Position numbers and translations under genes: made by a program. 64,000 nucleotides of DNA, taken from NCBI GenBank assembly GCA_963738375.1, contig CAVTWL010000004.1, positions 1,364,001 through 1,428,000 of the forward strand, read 5' to 3'. The notes under the pieces were generated by a model. It was not told the DNA's origin, ran no database searches, and was given only the letters and a program-made list of their open reading frames with translations. Source of the stretch: Bog-159 sp963738375 (GTDB lineage: Bacteria > Acidobacteriota > Terriglobia > Bryobacterales > Bryobacteraceae). Below, one piece after another: positions 36,306-45,924 of this stretch. The first letter of the stretch is position 1. Every line of letters begins with the position of its first letter.

Positions 36306-37598
36306 GTGCCGTCCAAGAGCCGCTCGCGTTCCCTGGGTGTGTTGTTCGCCGTCAACATCCTTAATTTTTATGACCGGCAAGTTTTGGGGGCGCTGCTGGA
36401 GCCGCTTCGCAAGGAGTTCCATCTTTCCGATACGCAACTGGGGGCGCTGGGGACTTTGCCCATCGTTCTGTATGCACTGGTAGGTCTGCCTTTCGGGCGG
36501 CTGGCGGACTCCGGCAGCCGGAAGAAGTTATTGGCGGCGGGCGTGGCAGCATGGGCTTTGCTGACGGGGCTCGGTGGACTGGCGCAGAGTTACCTGATCC
36601 TGCTGGTGTCGCGGCTGGGCGTGTTTGTCGGCGAGGCGGCTTGCGCACCTGCGGCTACGAGTTGGATTGGGGACTTATTTCCCGCGAAGCAACGGTCACG
36701 TGCGCTGGCGACGTTTATGCTGGGCGTGCCGATTGGCGGGGCGATCAGCTATGCGGTGAGCGGTCCTGTAGCGCAGGCGTGGGGATGGCGCGCGGCCCTG
36801 GTGGTGGCGGCTGCGCCCGCGCTGCTGTTGATCCCGGCCCTGCTCAGGCTGGAAGAGCCGGAGCGGGGCGCAAGCGAAGGCGCGCCGCCGGCGGCGGCGA
36901 AAGCTGCGACAGCGTGGTCGATTCTGAGGATTCCGACAATGTGGTGGATCATCGCGTCGGGGGCGCTGGTGAACTTTAATCTTTACGCGCTGGCAACATT
37001 CTTTCCGGCATTTTTGACGCGCTATCACGGGCTTTCGGTGGGAACTGCGGGACTGTGGTCGGGATTCGGATATGGCGCGGCGGGGATTGCGGGCGGGCTC
37101 GCGGCGGGCGCGTGGGGCGACCGGATTCACGGCAAGAGGAAAGACGGACGAATGCTGTCGGGCGCAGTGGCGGCGCTGGCGGCGGCTCCGCTGGCGCTGC
37201 TGGGAATCCGCCAGCCGGCGGGGGGCGCGGCGGCGACCATCGCGCTGATGATGATCGCTTACGGGTTCCTGAATACCTACTACGGATTCGTTTATTCGGC
37301 GATTCAGGATATTGTGGCGCCGGCGGTACGCGGTACGGCGATGTCGGTTTATTTTCTGGCGATGTATCTTTGCGGCGCGTCGTTTGGGCCGCTGATCACG
37401 GGGCGGTTGAGCGATTTCCTGGCGCGCCGCGCGGCGCTGGCTGGGGGGCCGGCGATGGCCAGCGAGGCATACCGGGCAATCGGGTTGCATCAGGCCATGT
37501 ACGTGATTCCGGTTTTATCGCTGGCGCTGGCGTTGGTTTTGTATATAGGGTCGCGGACCATCGCGGACGACATGCTGCGGCGGGACGAGGTTCGATGA
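36306..37598 (+). CDS. Major facilitator superfamily transporter, spinster-like
   Basis: A 12-TM transporter. LNFYDRQVLGALLEPLRKEF and the loop GRLADSGSRKKLL match the MFS signature and are typical of the spinster-like subgroup. APAATSWIGDLFPAKQRSRAL follows in TM4-TM5, and TAMSVYFLAMYLCGASFGPLITGRLSD in the second half. The start is unclear: GTG 36306 gives a protein starting PSKSRSRSLGVLFAVN; GTG 36288 and TTG 36258 are in frame. The substrate is unknown. ATG of the phosphoesterase overlaps its stop (ATGA), so they are co-translated. Confidence 0.88.
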   Translation: MPSKSRSRSLGVLFAVNILNFYDRQVLGALLEPLRKEFHLSDTQLGALGTLPIVLYALVGLPFGRLADSGSRKKLLAAGVAAWALLTGLGGLAQSYLILLVSRLGVFVGEAACAPAATSWIGDLFPAKQRSRALATFMLGVPIGGAISYAVSGPVAQAWGWRAALVVAAAPALLLIPALLRLEEPERGASEGAPPAAAKAATAWSILRIPTMWWIIASGALVNFNLYALATFFPAFLTRYHGLSVGTAGLWSGFGYGAAGIAGGLAAGAWGDRIHGKRKDGRMLSGAVAALAAAPLALLGIRQPAGGAAATIALMMIAYGFLNTYYGFVYSAIQDIVAPAVRGTAMSVYFLAMYLCGASFGPLITGRLSDFLARRAALAGGPAMASEAYRAIGLHQAMYVIPVLSLALALVLYIGSRTIADDMLRRDEVR

Positions 37599-38188
37599 GG
37601 GCGCTGATTTTTTCGGACATTCACGGAGATTTGGGCGCATTGACGCGACTGATGGAGCGTGACGCCGATTACTATGTCGCCGCAGGCGACCTGGTGAACT
37701 TCGGACGCGGGCTGCACCGGTGCGGGGAGATTCTGGCGCGGCGGGCGGATCGGGTTTACGTGATGCCAGGCAATCATGAGACGGCGGAGCAGATTGCGGG
37801 ATTTTGCCAGACGTTCGGGCTGCACGATTTCCACGACCGGCATGCGCGATGGGGACGGTACGAAGTGGCGGGATTGGGGTATTCGAATCCAACGCCGTTT
37901 CACACGCCGGGGGAATACAGCGAGGCGGAATTGGAGAAGCGGCTATCGCACTTCGCCGGACTGGCGCCTCTGGTTCTGGTCTGCCACTGCCCTCCGCTGG
38001 GCACGCCTCTCGATCGAGTGCGGGAGGGGCTGCATGCGGGGTCGGCGGCGGTGCGTGATTTTCTATTGCGGGAGCAGCCCGAACAGTTCTTTTGCGGTCA
38101 CATTCACGAAGCCGCGGGCATGCATGTGGAGATCGGCAAGACGCAAGCGATGAATGTGGGCAAGCAGGGCTGGATGCTGGAGGTTTAG
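37595..38188 (+). CDS. Metallophosphoesterase
   Basis: A 197-residue calcineurin-like phosphoesterase of the YfcE/MJ0936 size class. Metal-binding motifs are all present: FSDIHGD, AAGDLVNFG, PGNHE, VCHCPP and CGHIHE. The start ATG 37595 overlaps the transporter stop. These enzymes hydrolyse phosphodiesters or nucleotides; the substrate here is not predictable. The gene is followed directly by a short interspersed repeat. Confidence 0.9.
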   Translation: MRALIFSDIHGDLGALTRLMERDADYYVAAGDLVNFGRGLHRCGEILARRADRVYVMPGNHETAEQIAGFCQTFGLHDFHDRHARWGRYEVAGLGYSNPTPFHTPGEYSEAELEKRLSHFAGLAPLVLVCHCPPLGTPLDRVREGLHAGSAAVRDFLLREQPEQFFCGHIHEAAGMHVEIGKTQAMNVGKQGWMLEV

Positions 38189-38196
38189 GAATCTTG

Positions 38197-38224
38197 TGAC
38201 GCTCCCTTACGGGTCGCGGCTCGG
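38197..38224 (+). repeat. Short interspersed repeat, copy 1
   Basis: Starts TGACGCTCCCTTACGGG and ends TCGCGGCTCGG. It matches copies at 45090-45116 and 45890-45916 apart from single-base differences in G or C runs. It lies between the convergent phosphoesterase and SDR genes. Confidence 0.7.
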
Positions 38225-39043
38225 TTAGTCCAGGAACAGGTCGCGGCGCAGCGGCTGGCCGGGCGAGACGGCGTAGCGGGAGAAATCCGTTTCGCCCGCG
38301 GCGGTCAAGACGTCTTCGTCGATAAAGAAATTGCCGGTAGTGGAGCGGCTGTCGCGCGTTAGGATTTGCCACGCGGCGTCGGCCATGATGTCGGGGGTGC
38401 GGCCACGTTCGGGCTGGGCGCCGGGGATCACCTGCAGCGCCACGGTGGCGATGATAGTTCGCGGCCAGAGGGCGTTCACGGCAATGCCCTGCCCCCGGAA
38501 TTCCTCGGACATACCCAATACGCACATGCTCATGCCATATTTCGCCATGGTGTAGGCGACGCAGGGCGCGAACCATTTCGCGCGCATGTCGAGGGGCGGC
38601 GAAAGGGTGAGGATGTGCGGGTTGGCGGCTTGGGCGAGGTGCGGAAGGCAGGCTTGGGAGCAGAGGAAGGTGCCGCGCAGATTCACGCCGAGCATCAGGT
38701 CGAAACGCTTCATGGGGGTTTGGAGGGTGGGCGTCAGGCTGATGGCGCTGGCATTGTTGACGAGGACGTCGATGCCACCGAAGTGTTTGACGGCTTTTTC
38801 AACGGCGGCGTAGACCTGATCTTCGTAGCGGATGTCGACGGCCAGCGGCAAGGCGTGGCCTCCGGCGGCTTCGATTTCGGCGGCGGCGGTGTGGATGGTG
38901 CCGGGGAGCTTGGGATGGGGGGTATCGGTTTTGGCGGCGATGACGATATTGGCTCCGTCGCGCGCCGCGCGGAGAGCGATGGCCAAGCCGATGCCGCGGC
39001 TTGCGCCGGAGATGAAGATGGTCTTACCCGCGAGTGTGGGCAT
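38225..39043 (-). CDS. SDR-family oxidoreductase, HSDL2-like
   Basis: A 272-residue SDR: SGASRGIGLAIALRAA for cofactor binding, AAKTDTPHPKLPGTIHTAA (a segment typical of the HSDL2-like subgroup), VNNASAISL, and YTMAKYGMS with the catalytic Tyr and Lys. The usual serine position reads LTLSPPLDM, as in HSDL2 relatives. The substrate is unknown; HSDL2 proteins are linked to lipid metabolism. The gene is divergent from tldD by 63 bases. Confidence 0.88.
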   Translation of the reverse strand: MPTLAGKTIFISGASRGIGLAIALRAARDGANIVIAAKTDTPHPKLPGTIHTAAAEIEAAGGHALPLAVDIRYEDQVYAAVEKAVKHFGGIDVLVNNASAISLTPTLQTPMKRFDLMLGVNLRGTFLCSQACLPHLAQAANPHILTLSPPLDMRAKWFAPCVAYTMAKYGMSMCVLGMSEEFRGQGIAVNALWPRTIIATVALQVIPGAQPERGRTPDIMADAAWQILTRDSRSTTGNFFIDEDVLTAAGETDFSRYAVSPGQPLRRDLFLD

Positions 39044-39106
39044 GCCGGATCATTATATATCCGGGCGAGGGCGTGGGGTTGGTTTGGGATGTTAGCCTGA
39101 ACCTAT

Positions 39107-40540
39107 ATGCTGTTTTCCGAATCTTTCTTCGCGCAACGCTTTGGCATTACCGCGCGCGACCTGGAGAACTATCTGGCTGAAGCGCTTTCGCAGGGCGGCG
39201 CGTACGCGGATCTTTACTTCGAGTATCTGGCGACCAGTTCGATTGGGATCGACGAGTCGATTGTGAAGAGCGCCATCGCAGGGGGTCTCGCTGGGGGTAG
39301 GGGTGCGCGTGATCGCGGGCGAGCGCACGGGTTACGCCTACAGCGACGATCTGGAACCGGAGAAGATTCGCAAGGCGGCGCGGGTGGCGGCGCACATCGC
39401 GGCGGGGCCGGCGACAGTGGAGAAGGTCTCGCTGAGCGAAGGGCCGCGGCGCAATTTGTACCCGGTGTTGACGGCGCCCACGGAGACTGCGTTCACGGAT
39501 CGCGTGGAGTTGGTCAAGAGGGCGGACCGGGCGGCGCGGGCTTACGATCCGCGGATTTTTCAGGTGCAGGCGAGTTACGCGGACAATCTGCGGCAGGTGT
39601 TGGTCGCGACCAGCGAGGGCGTGCTTTCCTTCGACCGGCAGCCGATGGCCCGGCTTAATGTATCGGCGCTGGCGCGGCAGAATGGCGGAACCCCGCAGCG
39701 CGGGCATGCGGGCGGCGGCGGGCGGGTGGATCTGGATTTTTTTTTGAACGGCAAGACGCCGGAGCATTTCGCGGCGCGAGGCGGCGCGGGAAGCGATCGT
39801 GATGCTGGACGCGGTGGATGCGCCGGCGGGCGAGATGACGGTAGTTCTCGGCCCGGGATGGCCGGGCATTCTGCTGCACGAAGCGGTGGGGCACGGGCTG
39901 GAAGCGGACTTCAATCGCAAGGGCGTGTCGGCGTTCAGCGGGCGCATTGGCCAGCAGGTAGCGAGTCCGCTGTGCACGGTGATGGACGATGGGACGATCG
40001 CGGACCGGCGCGGGTCGCTGAACGTGGACGATGAAGGGCATGCCGACGGAACGCAATGTGCTGATCGAGAATGGCATCTTGCGCGGATATCTGCAGGACA
40101 AGCTGTCGAGCCGGCTTACAGGAGCGGCGGAAACGGGATCGGGCGGCGAGAAAGCTATGCGCACATTCCGATGCCGCGCATGACCAATACGTTCATGCTG
40201 GCGGGCGAGAGCGATCCGGAGGAGATCATCCGGTCGGTGCCGCAAGGGCATTTACTGTCCGGATTTCGGCGGCGGGCAGGTGGATATCACCAGCGGGAAT
40301 TTTGTGTTTTCCGCGGCGGAGAGTTATCTGATCGAGGGTGGGCGGGTGACGCGGCCGGTGCGGAACGCGACGCTGATCGGAAACGGTCCGGAAGCGCTGA
40401 AATACGTGAGCATGGTGGGGAACGATCTGAAACTCGACCAAGGCATCGGGGTGTGCGGGAAAGAGGGCCAGAGCGTGCCGGTGGGCGTGGGGATTCCGAC
40501 CATCAAGATCGACAAAATGACGGTGGGAGGTACGGCTTGA
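39107..40540 (+). CDS. tldD: TldD metalloprotease subunit (several frameshifts)
   Basis: Forms the TldD/TldE heterodimeric protease that degrades unfolded peptides and matures microcin-like peptides. The zinc motif is GILLHEAVGHGLEADF (HExxxH). Further family pieces in order are YADLYFEYLATSSIGIDESIVKS split after ten-odd residues, RVIAGERTGYAYSDDL, SGRIGQQVASPLCTVMDDGT, MPRMTNTFMLAGESDPEE, SGNFVFSAAESYLIEGG and PTIKIDKMTVGGTA. The frame changes near 39290, 39700-39790, 40045 and 40255-40270. TTG of pmbA overlaps the stop (TTGA). The intact tldE partner argues that the breaks are errors. Confidence 0.88.
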
Positions 40541-41890
40541 CGAGCCACGATTATGCCGGGATGGCGGCTCAGATCGTCGCGCAGGCGTTGGCGGTCGGGT
40601 GCGACGGATGCCGAGTGCACCATCAGCGAGGGCGAGGAATTCTCGGCGAACGTACGTCTGCGGGAACTGGAAACGCTGAAGGAAGCGGGCTCGCGCGGCG
40701 CGGGGCTGCGGATCTTGAAGGGCAAGCACACGGGATCGTCTTATACCTCGGACCTTTCGGCGGAAGGCATGCGGCGGATGGTGCAGTCGGCGATCGAACT
40801 GGCGGAGATCACCACCGAAGATCCTTTCGCCGGTTTGCCGGATGCGGAGGAACTTGGCGCGATTGCGGGCGATCTGGGGATGTATTGCGGCGATGTGGAA
40901 GCGCTCGCGACAGAGTTGAAGATCGAGACGGCGCGGCGGGCGGAGGATGCGTCGCTGCGGGTGGATGCGCGGATTACGAATTCGGAAGGCGCCTCGTTCG
41001 ATACGCACGTGGGGCAGCATGCGTTCGCCAACTCGCGGGGATTCGCCGGTGAATACCGGTCGAGCTTTTGCTCGCTTTCGACGGTGCCGGTGGCGCGCGA
41101 GGGCGAATCGATGGAGCGCGACTTCTGGTACTCGACGGCGCGGGGTTTTGCGGGGCTGGAGCAGCCGGAAGAAGTGGGGCGGATAGCGGCGCGGCGGGCG
41201 TTGCGGCGCTTGGGCGCGCGTAAGATGGAAACGCAGAAGGTGCCTGTGGTTTTCGACCCGCGTACGGCGCGGTCGCTGCTCGACAATATTTTCGATGCCG
41301 TGCATGGCGGCGCGGTGTACCGCAACGAGTCGTTTCTGGCGGGCAAACTGGGCGAACGGGTGGCTTCGCAGAAGCTGACGGTGATCGACGATGGCACAAT
41401 TCCCGGGTTGTTCGGGACATCGCCCTTCGACGACGAGGGCGTGCCGACGCGGCGCACGGTGGTGATCGAGAACGGCGTGCTGCGCAGCTATCTGCTGAAT
41501 TCGTATACCGCGCGGAAGCTGGGGCTGAAGACCACCGGCAACGCGTCGCGGGGCTTGGCTGGGAATGCTGGCGTCGGCAATGGGAATCTATACATCGGCA
41601 AGGGCGAGGTTACGCCCGAACGGTTGATTGCGGGCATTCGCAATGGATTTTATGTGACTGAGTTGATCGGGTTCGGGGTGAACATCGTGACCGGCGATTA
41701 TTCGCGGGGGGCGGTGGGGCTATGGATCCGCGATGGGGAACTGGCGTTCCCCGTCTCGGAAGTGACCATCGCGGGCAGCTTGCAGCAGATGCTGATGAAC
41801 CTGGAAGCGATCGGCTCCGATTTGGAATTTCGAGGAGCGATGGCCGCGCCCACGCTGGTGGTGAGCGAAATGACAGTCGGCGGCCGCTAG
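40537..41890 (+). CDS. pmbA: TldE/PmbA protease subunit (one frameshift)
   Basis: Partner of TldD without its own zinc motif. The start is TTG 40537 with GGGAGG at 40524-40529, overlapping the tldD stop by TTGA. Family segments are GSRGAGLRILKGKHTGSSYT, VVFDPRTARSLLDNIFDAVH, LFGTSPFDDEGVPTRRTVVI, SYLLNSYTARKLGLKTTGNA and FYVTELIGFGVNIVTGDYSR. The frame changes at about 40602; removing one G of GGG gives GATDAECTISEGEEF. The C-terminus is complete (MTVGGR), 3 bases before the convergent DUF4139 gene. Confidence 0.9.
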
Positions 41891-41893
41891 CCC

Positions 41894-43933
41894 TCAGAAG
41901 GCCGCGTTCTCCATGGCGGCATTCAGTTGGGTTTGGAGGGCCGCGCTCTTTTTGTCCAGCTCCGCGCGATGGTCGCGGAGGGAGGCAAGCTGCGATTCCT
42001 GTCCGGCGAGATGCTGCGCGTAGGATTGCACCTGCTGCTGTTGGCCGCTAACCTGATTCAAGCTGGCGATGTTGCGGCGGACGCGATCCTGATCGTTAAC
42101 CGTTTCGGCGATCTGGGCTTCGAGGCGCTGCTTTTCGGCGGAATTGGCCGCGATCTGCTGTTTCAAGCCCCGCGATCTGATCGAGTTGACGGCGGGCGGC
42201 GTCGCTGAAGTTTTTGTTGCGGGAATAGGTGAACAGGACATCCGGCGTGAGGTTGGTCAGTTCGAAGACCTGATCGTAGACGTGCTCTTCGGCGACGGGG
42301 AATTTTTCGGTGGCGCCGGGCGCCACCTTCACTTCAAAGCGGTAGGCGTTGGTGGTCTTCTCGGACGGTTTGCGGTCGAGCAGATTGTAGGACGGGCGGG
42401 CGGCGTGTTCGATGACCAGGGTTTTAGCTTTCTCGTCTACGTTATGGATGGTGTAGGTGCGGGTTTCGACGACCGAATTGCGGGTGGTGAGCACTCCGCG
42501 ATTGGCGTGCACCTCGCGGATCTGTTCGGCCTTGCTATCCCAGAGGGTGGAGATGCGGGTGCCGAGATCGATGCCGTAGCTGATGAGGCGCTTGTCGCCG
42601 GCTTTCAGGGTTTCCATGAGCGCTTCGCCGGCATAAGCGCCCGCGTCGTAGACAGTGATGGGTCCGCCGTCCAGGGTCTTGCCGGTGGAGTTGGAGACTT
42701 CGGCGGCATTCATGGGATGGACCGCGGAGGGGTCGGAATAAATCAGGAGTTTGCGTGTATCGATTTTTTGCTGCAGGAAGGGCAGCATGGCGGATTCATT
42801 GCCGCGAATGGTGACGGGGGCGGTAATCTGATACTCGAACAGTTCGCCGAGTTCGGCGGTGGCGGCGGAGTCTACCATGGAGGCCCCGGCCTGGACGCGC
42901 ACCATCCGGCTGACATCGCGGCCGCTGGCCATATTGCTGAGGAGGCCCATGGCTTTTTTGGCGGCGAACGCGCCGCCGGCTGCCGGGGCCGTTGTGGCGG
43001 GGGGGGAGCCGGGGAGGCGACGGCATCCGCCATGACGGCTTCCTTTTCGTCGGCAACTGCTCCCTCGTAGACAACGGGCGCGGAGGCGGCATCTTCCGGC
43101 AGTTCGGCCGACTGACGCGCTATGTAGCGCGGCTCGTAGAGGCGGCTGATGAACGAAATGGGACGGCCCGACACCAGGGAGAGCTGCACTTTGTTCCAGT
43201 CTTCGCCGGTGGTGTTATCCACGATGGCCCAGCCTTCGAGAGTAGGCTGGGGGCCGTCGCCGAAGAGCAGGCGGTAGCTGGATTTCCAGATGGGCGTGGG
43301 GACCATGTAGCCGGCGACCAGTTGGCGGCGCTTGGCATCGGTGGAATCGATATAGACGGAGCGCTTGTCTTTGGATCGCGCGTTGGTCAAGGCGGCGAGA
43401 TATTCCTTGAATTGAGATTGCAGGCGCGGATCGGAGAGGCGGATGGCGGAAGCTGCGCCGAGGTCGAAGTTGCGCAGATCGCCCGAGTCCATGAGCAGAG
43501 TGATCTGCTCCCGCTCGTTACGCTTGTCATCGCCCGGGATCAGGCGCGCGGCGACCACAGCGCCGGCCGCGGTTTCGTTGGCGAACTGCAACTGGATGCG
43601 GGCGCCCTTGAGTTGATCGAGGACGGCGGTGAGGGGCTGGGCGGAGCCGAGCTGGAAGGGAAATGCCAGGAGCTTGTGGGCCAGCGGTTCGCTCGAATCG
43701 TAACGCAAGCCCGAGATTTTACCGCCGCCGATTTCCTGGATGGTTAGGGATTTGAGGACGTCATCCATTTCTTCGGCTTTGAATTCGAGGCGCGCGGTTT
43801 CGCCGGGCGCGAGTTCGCCGGCACGTTCAAAGTAGCCGACGCCATGCTTGTAAAGGACGATCTGGCGTACCGGCAGATCCGCGGCTTGCGCACTGAGCGC
43901 CAAGGCGCCCGCCAAACAAAACAGTCTTTTCAT
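41894..43933 (-). CDS. DUF4139-type secreted protein with C-terminal coiled coil (two frameshifts)
   Basis: The start is ATG 43933 (MKRLFCLAGALALSAQAADL, a signal peptide). The N-terminal half has VRQIVLYKHGVGYFERAG and EMDDVLKSLTIQE, typical of Acidobacteriota DUF4139-like proteins, then YMVPTPIWKSSYRLLF and GWAIVDNTTGEDW, the DUF4139 core. The middle is a Pro/Ala linker where the frame changes (near 42980). A second change near 42175 leads into a coiled coil (EKQRLEAQIAETVNDQDRVR). The product would be about 680 residues in the envelope. Function is unknown. The ORF extension from 43933 to 44506 runs antisense to the next gene and is not used. Confidence 0.78.
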
Positions 43934-44020
43934 AACCAGTAAATGCCGCCTGGAGGGCGATCCTTTCGCGCGAGATTGCCGGGGTGGAGTGCGTTCGGCA
44001 TCTTTGGTAATATCAACACG

Positions 44021-44494
44021 GTGGCGACGAAAACAGCAACAGAGCAGAAAAGCGTTCCCGTAGCGGCGCTGGTGGTGGCGCTGGTGGTAATCCTCGGCGC
44101 GGGTTTTTTCTTTTATCTGGACCGGGCATCGCATCGTCCGGCCGCGCCTCCCGCGCCATTGACGCCGGAGGCCAAGTTGTACGTGCGCAATTTGAAGCTT
44201 GCCGATGTCGAGATGCAGAAGCACGAGAGCTACATGAAGCAGGCGGTGGTGGAGATTACGGGGAAGATCGGGAACAACGGCGATCGCCTGCTCCATGAAG
44301 TGGAGATCAACTGCGTGTTTTACGATCCTTACGGCCAGGTGGTGCTGCGGGAACGCGTACCGATCGTGAGCCAGAAGATCGGCGGACTGGCGCCGGGTGA
44401 GTTGAAGAATTTCCGGCTGGCGTTCGACAATATTCCGGATAGCTGGAATCAGGCTTTGCCGCAACTGGTGATTGCGCAGATCCAATTCCGGTAG
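44021..44494 (+). CDS. Membrane-anchored protein with FxLYD-like domain
   Basis: I use GTG 44021 (VATKTATEQKSVPVAAL), giving one N-terminal TM helix (AALVVALVVILGAGFFFYL) and a periplasmic domain of about 110 residues. The latter (EITGKIGNNGDRLLHEVEINCVFYDPYGQVV and QIQFR) has the alternating strands of FxLYD/DUF2393-like beta-sandwiches. The longer ORF start at 43943 would add an arginine-rich tail with no support. It is divergent from the DUF4139 gene, and the next gene starts 10 bases after its stop. Confidence 0.7.
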   Translation: MATKTATEQKSVPVAALVVALVVILGAGFFFYLDRASHRPAAPPAPLTPEAKLYVRNLKLADVEMQKHESYMKQAVVEITGKIGNNGDRLLHEVEINCVFYDPYGQVVLRERVPIVSQKIGGLAPGELKNFRLAFDNIPDSWNQALPQLVIAQIQFR

Positions 44495-44504
44495 GCGGCT
44501 TGGC

Positions 44505-45089
44505 ATGGCGGCTGAGGCGGCGATCGGATTTCGGGCGCATTCGGGCTGGGCGGCGGCGGTGGCGGTTACGGGAGCGAAAAATGCTCCGGTGGTGATCGCG
44601 CGGCGGCGAATCGAGATGCGGGAGCGAGGCGCGAGCGGACCGTCGCAGCCTTATCATGCGGTGGTTGGTTTGGCGATGGAGGAGGCCGCGGAGGCGATTG
44701 CACGCAGCGCGGCTGGGGCGGCGGAACGGGCGACCGCTTCGCTGCGCGCGATGGTGGCGGATTTGGGGAAGATGGGGCAGACGGTGTGCGGATGCGGGTT
44801 GTTGCTGGCATCGGGGCGGCCCTTGCCGCCGCTGGAGAAGATTTTGGGAGCCCATCCGCTGCTGCACACGGCGGAGGGGGAATTGTTTCGCGCGGCTTTG
44901 CGAGCGGCTTGCGGGGCGTGCGGATTGAAGTTGGTTGAGATCAGGGAACGGGAGATTTGGGAGCGGGCGGGTTCCGGGGCGGAGGAGATGGTAGCGGCGA
45001 TGGGGAAAGGGATTGGGGCACCCTGGCGCCAGGACGAAAAGTTGTCAGCCCTGGCGGGTTGGTTGGCTTTAGGGGAGTATGGGCGGTAA
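44505..45089 (+). CDS. Conserved-looking hypothetical protein
   Basis: A 194-residue cytoplasmic protein starting at ATG 44505, 10 bases after the previous stop. It begins AIGFRAHSGWAAAVAVTG and has an HAVVGLAMEEAAEAIARSAAG helix and a GCGLLLASGRPLPPLEKILGAHPLLHTAEGELF segment. GPSQPYHAVVG-type loops suggest an alpha/beta fold, but I cannot assign a family. Arg, Ala and Gly are abundant. A copy of the short repeat starts at its stop codon. Confidence 0.6.
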   Translation: MAAEAAIGFRAHSGWAAAVAVTGAKNAPVVIARRRIEMRERGASGPSQPYHAVVGLAMEEAAEAIARSAAGAAERATASLRAMVADLGKMGQTVCGCGLLLASGRPLPPLEKILGAHPLLHTAEGELFRAALRAACGACGLKLVEIREREIWERAGSGAEEMVAAMGKGIGAPWRQDEKLSALAGWLALGEYGR

Positions 45090-45116
45090 GGGACGCTCCT
45101 TACGGTCGCGGCTCGG
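45090..45116 (+). repeat. Short interspersed repeat, copy 2
   Basis: Starts GGGACGCTCCTTACGG and ends TCGCGGCTCGG. It differs from copy 3 by one C in the CCC run. It lies just before the mazE promoter region. Confidence 0.7.
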
Positions 45117-45130
45117 CAAACGAGGGACGT

Positions 45131-45148
45131 GTTATATTTAAGTATAAC
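45131..45148 (+). promoter_or_regulatory. Perfect palindrome upstream of mazE, candidate operator
   Basis: GTTATA (45131-45136) and TATAAC (45143-45148) are perfect inverted arms around TTTAAG. The centre is about 15 bases before the first ATG of mazE, and the AT-rich palindrome can also serve as a -10 region. Antitoxins of this type autoregulate through such dyads. Confidence 0.55.
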
Positions 45149-45154
45149 TTTAAG

Positions 45155-45421
45155 ATGACTGCTATGCACACAACCAAGCTGCGTAAGGTCGGCGGCTCGG
45201 TCATGCTGGCCGTACCTCCCGCACTACTCGACACCTTGCGCCTGCGGCCGGGAGTCCAGGTCGGCATCGCGATTGAAAACGGACGGCTGGTGGTGGAGCC
45301 ACAACAGCGTCCCCGCTATACGTTGGATGAACTCCTTGCCCAGTGCAATCCCAAGAAGGCCCCGACCAAAGAGGACCATGACTGGCTCAGCAGCAAGCAG
45401 GCAGGAGCCGAGATCCTCTGA
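45155..45421 (+). CDS. mazE: MazE-like antitoxin (AbrB/SpoVT fold)
   Basis: An 88-residue protein with an N-terminal swapped-hairpin DNA-binding domain: LRKVGGSVMLAVPPALLDTLRLRPG, then VGIAIENGRLVVEP. The C-terminal tail (TLDELLAQCNPKKAPTKEDHDWL) is the part that wraps the toxin in MazE/PemI proteins. ATG 45155 or ATG 45164 may be used. It overlaps mazF by ATGA. The palindrome just upstream suggests autoregulation. Confidence 0.88.
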   Translation: MTAMHTTKLRKVGGSVMLAVPPALLDTLRLRPGVQVGIAIENGRLVVEPQQRPRYTLDELLAQCNPKKAPTKEDHDWLSSKQAGAEIL

Positions 45422-45753
45422 TGAAGCGTGGCGAGATCTGGCTGGCCGGGCTCGACCCATCCGAAGGGCATGAGCAAAGGGGCCGGCGCCGGGTCCTGAT
45501 TGTTTCGCCCGAAGCGTTCAACCAGGTAACCAAAGTGCCAGTGGTGGTTCCCATCACCAGCGTAGGAAGTTTCGCGCGGATGGCCGGGTTCGCGGTCGCT
45601 CTGACCGGCAGCGGAGTCAAGACTACCGGCGTCGTCCGCTGCGATCAGCCCCGCGCGCTCGATCTGCGCGCTCGTGGCGCCAAGAAACTGGAAAGCGTCC
45701 CCATCGAGATCATGGATCAAGTGTTGGCGAAGCTGGCGCCTATTTTCGAGTGA
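45421..45753 (+). CDS. mazF: MazF-like mRNA endoribonuclease toxin
   Basis: A 110-residue PemK/MazF toxin: MKRGEIWLAGLDPSEGHEQ is the family N-terminus, RRVLIVSPEAFN and VVVPITS follow, and VVRCDQPRALDLRAR contains the catalytic-region arginine and the conserved cysteine-aspartate turn. Family members cut single-stranded mRNA at short motifs; the motif here cannot be predicted. The gene is intact and length is normal, so the pair is probably functional. The 170 bases after it hold only a short repeat copy. Confidence 0.9.
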   Translation: MKRGEIWLAGLDPSEGHEQRGRRRVLIVSPEAFNQVTKVPVVVPITSVGSFARMAGFAVALTGSGVKTTGVVRCDQPRALDLRARGAKKLESVPIEIMDQVLAKLAPIFE

Positions 45754-45889
45754 TTGGCAGAGCCGCGATGGCGGGTGGCGCGGCTGGCAGAAGACAGTGG
45801 GACAGAGGCTGCAAGCGAAAGCGGTAAGCGCATCTCCGGGGAGGAAATGCGCACGGGCCGGAATGGCCAGGGATAAGGCTTGGCCGTTG

Positions 45890-45916
45890 GGGACGCTCCC
45901 TTACGGTCGCGGCTCG
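45890..45916 (+). repeat. Short interspersed repeat, copy 3
   Basis: Starts GGGACGCTCCCTTACGG and ends TCGCGGCTCGG. It lies between mazF and the convergent DUF169 gene. In one frame it encodes LPYGRGSA, a peptide that turns up in spurious ORFs. Confidence 0.7.
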
Positions 45917-45924
45917 GCGTCGCG

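Noticed and set aside
37055..37594. Upstream half of the ORF containing the phosphoesterase
   Set aside because: It overlaps the MFS gene in another frame. The phosphoesterase family N-terminus starts at ATG 37595.
43934..44506. N-terminal extension of the DUF4139 ORF
   Set aside because: It runs antisense through the membrane-anchored FxLYD-like gene, and a signal peptide starts at ATG 43933.
45754..45924. A small ORF containing the peptide LPYGRGSA after mazF
   Set aside because: The peptide is the translation of the interspersed repeat and appears in unrelated frames; there is no ribosome site.
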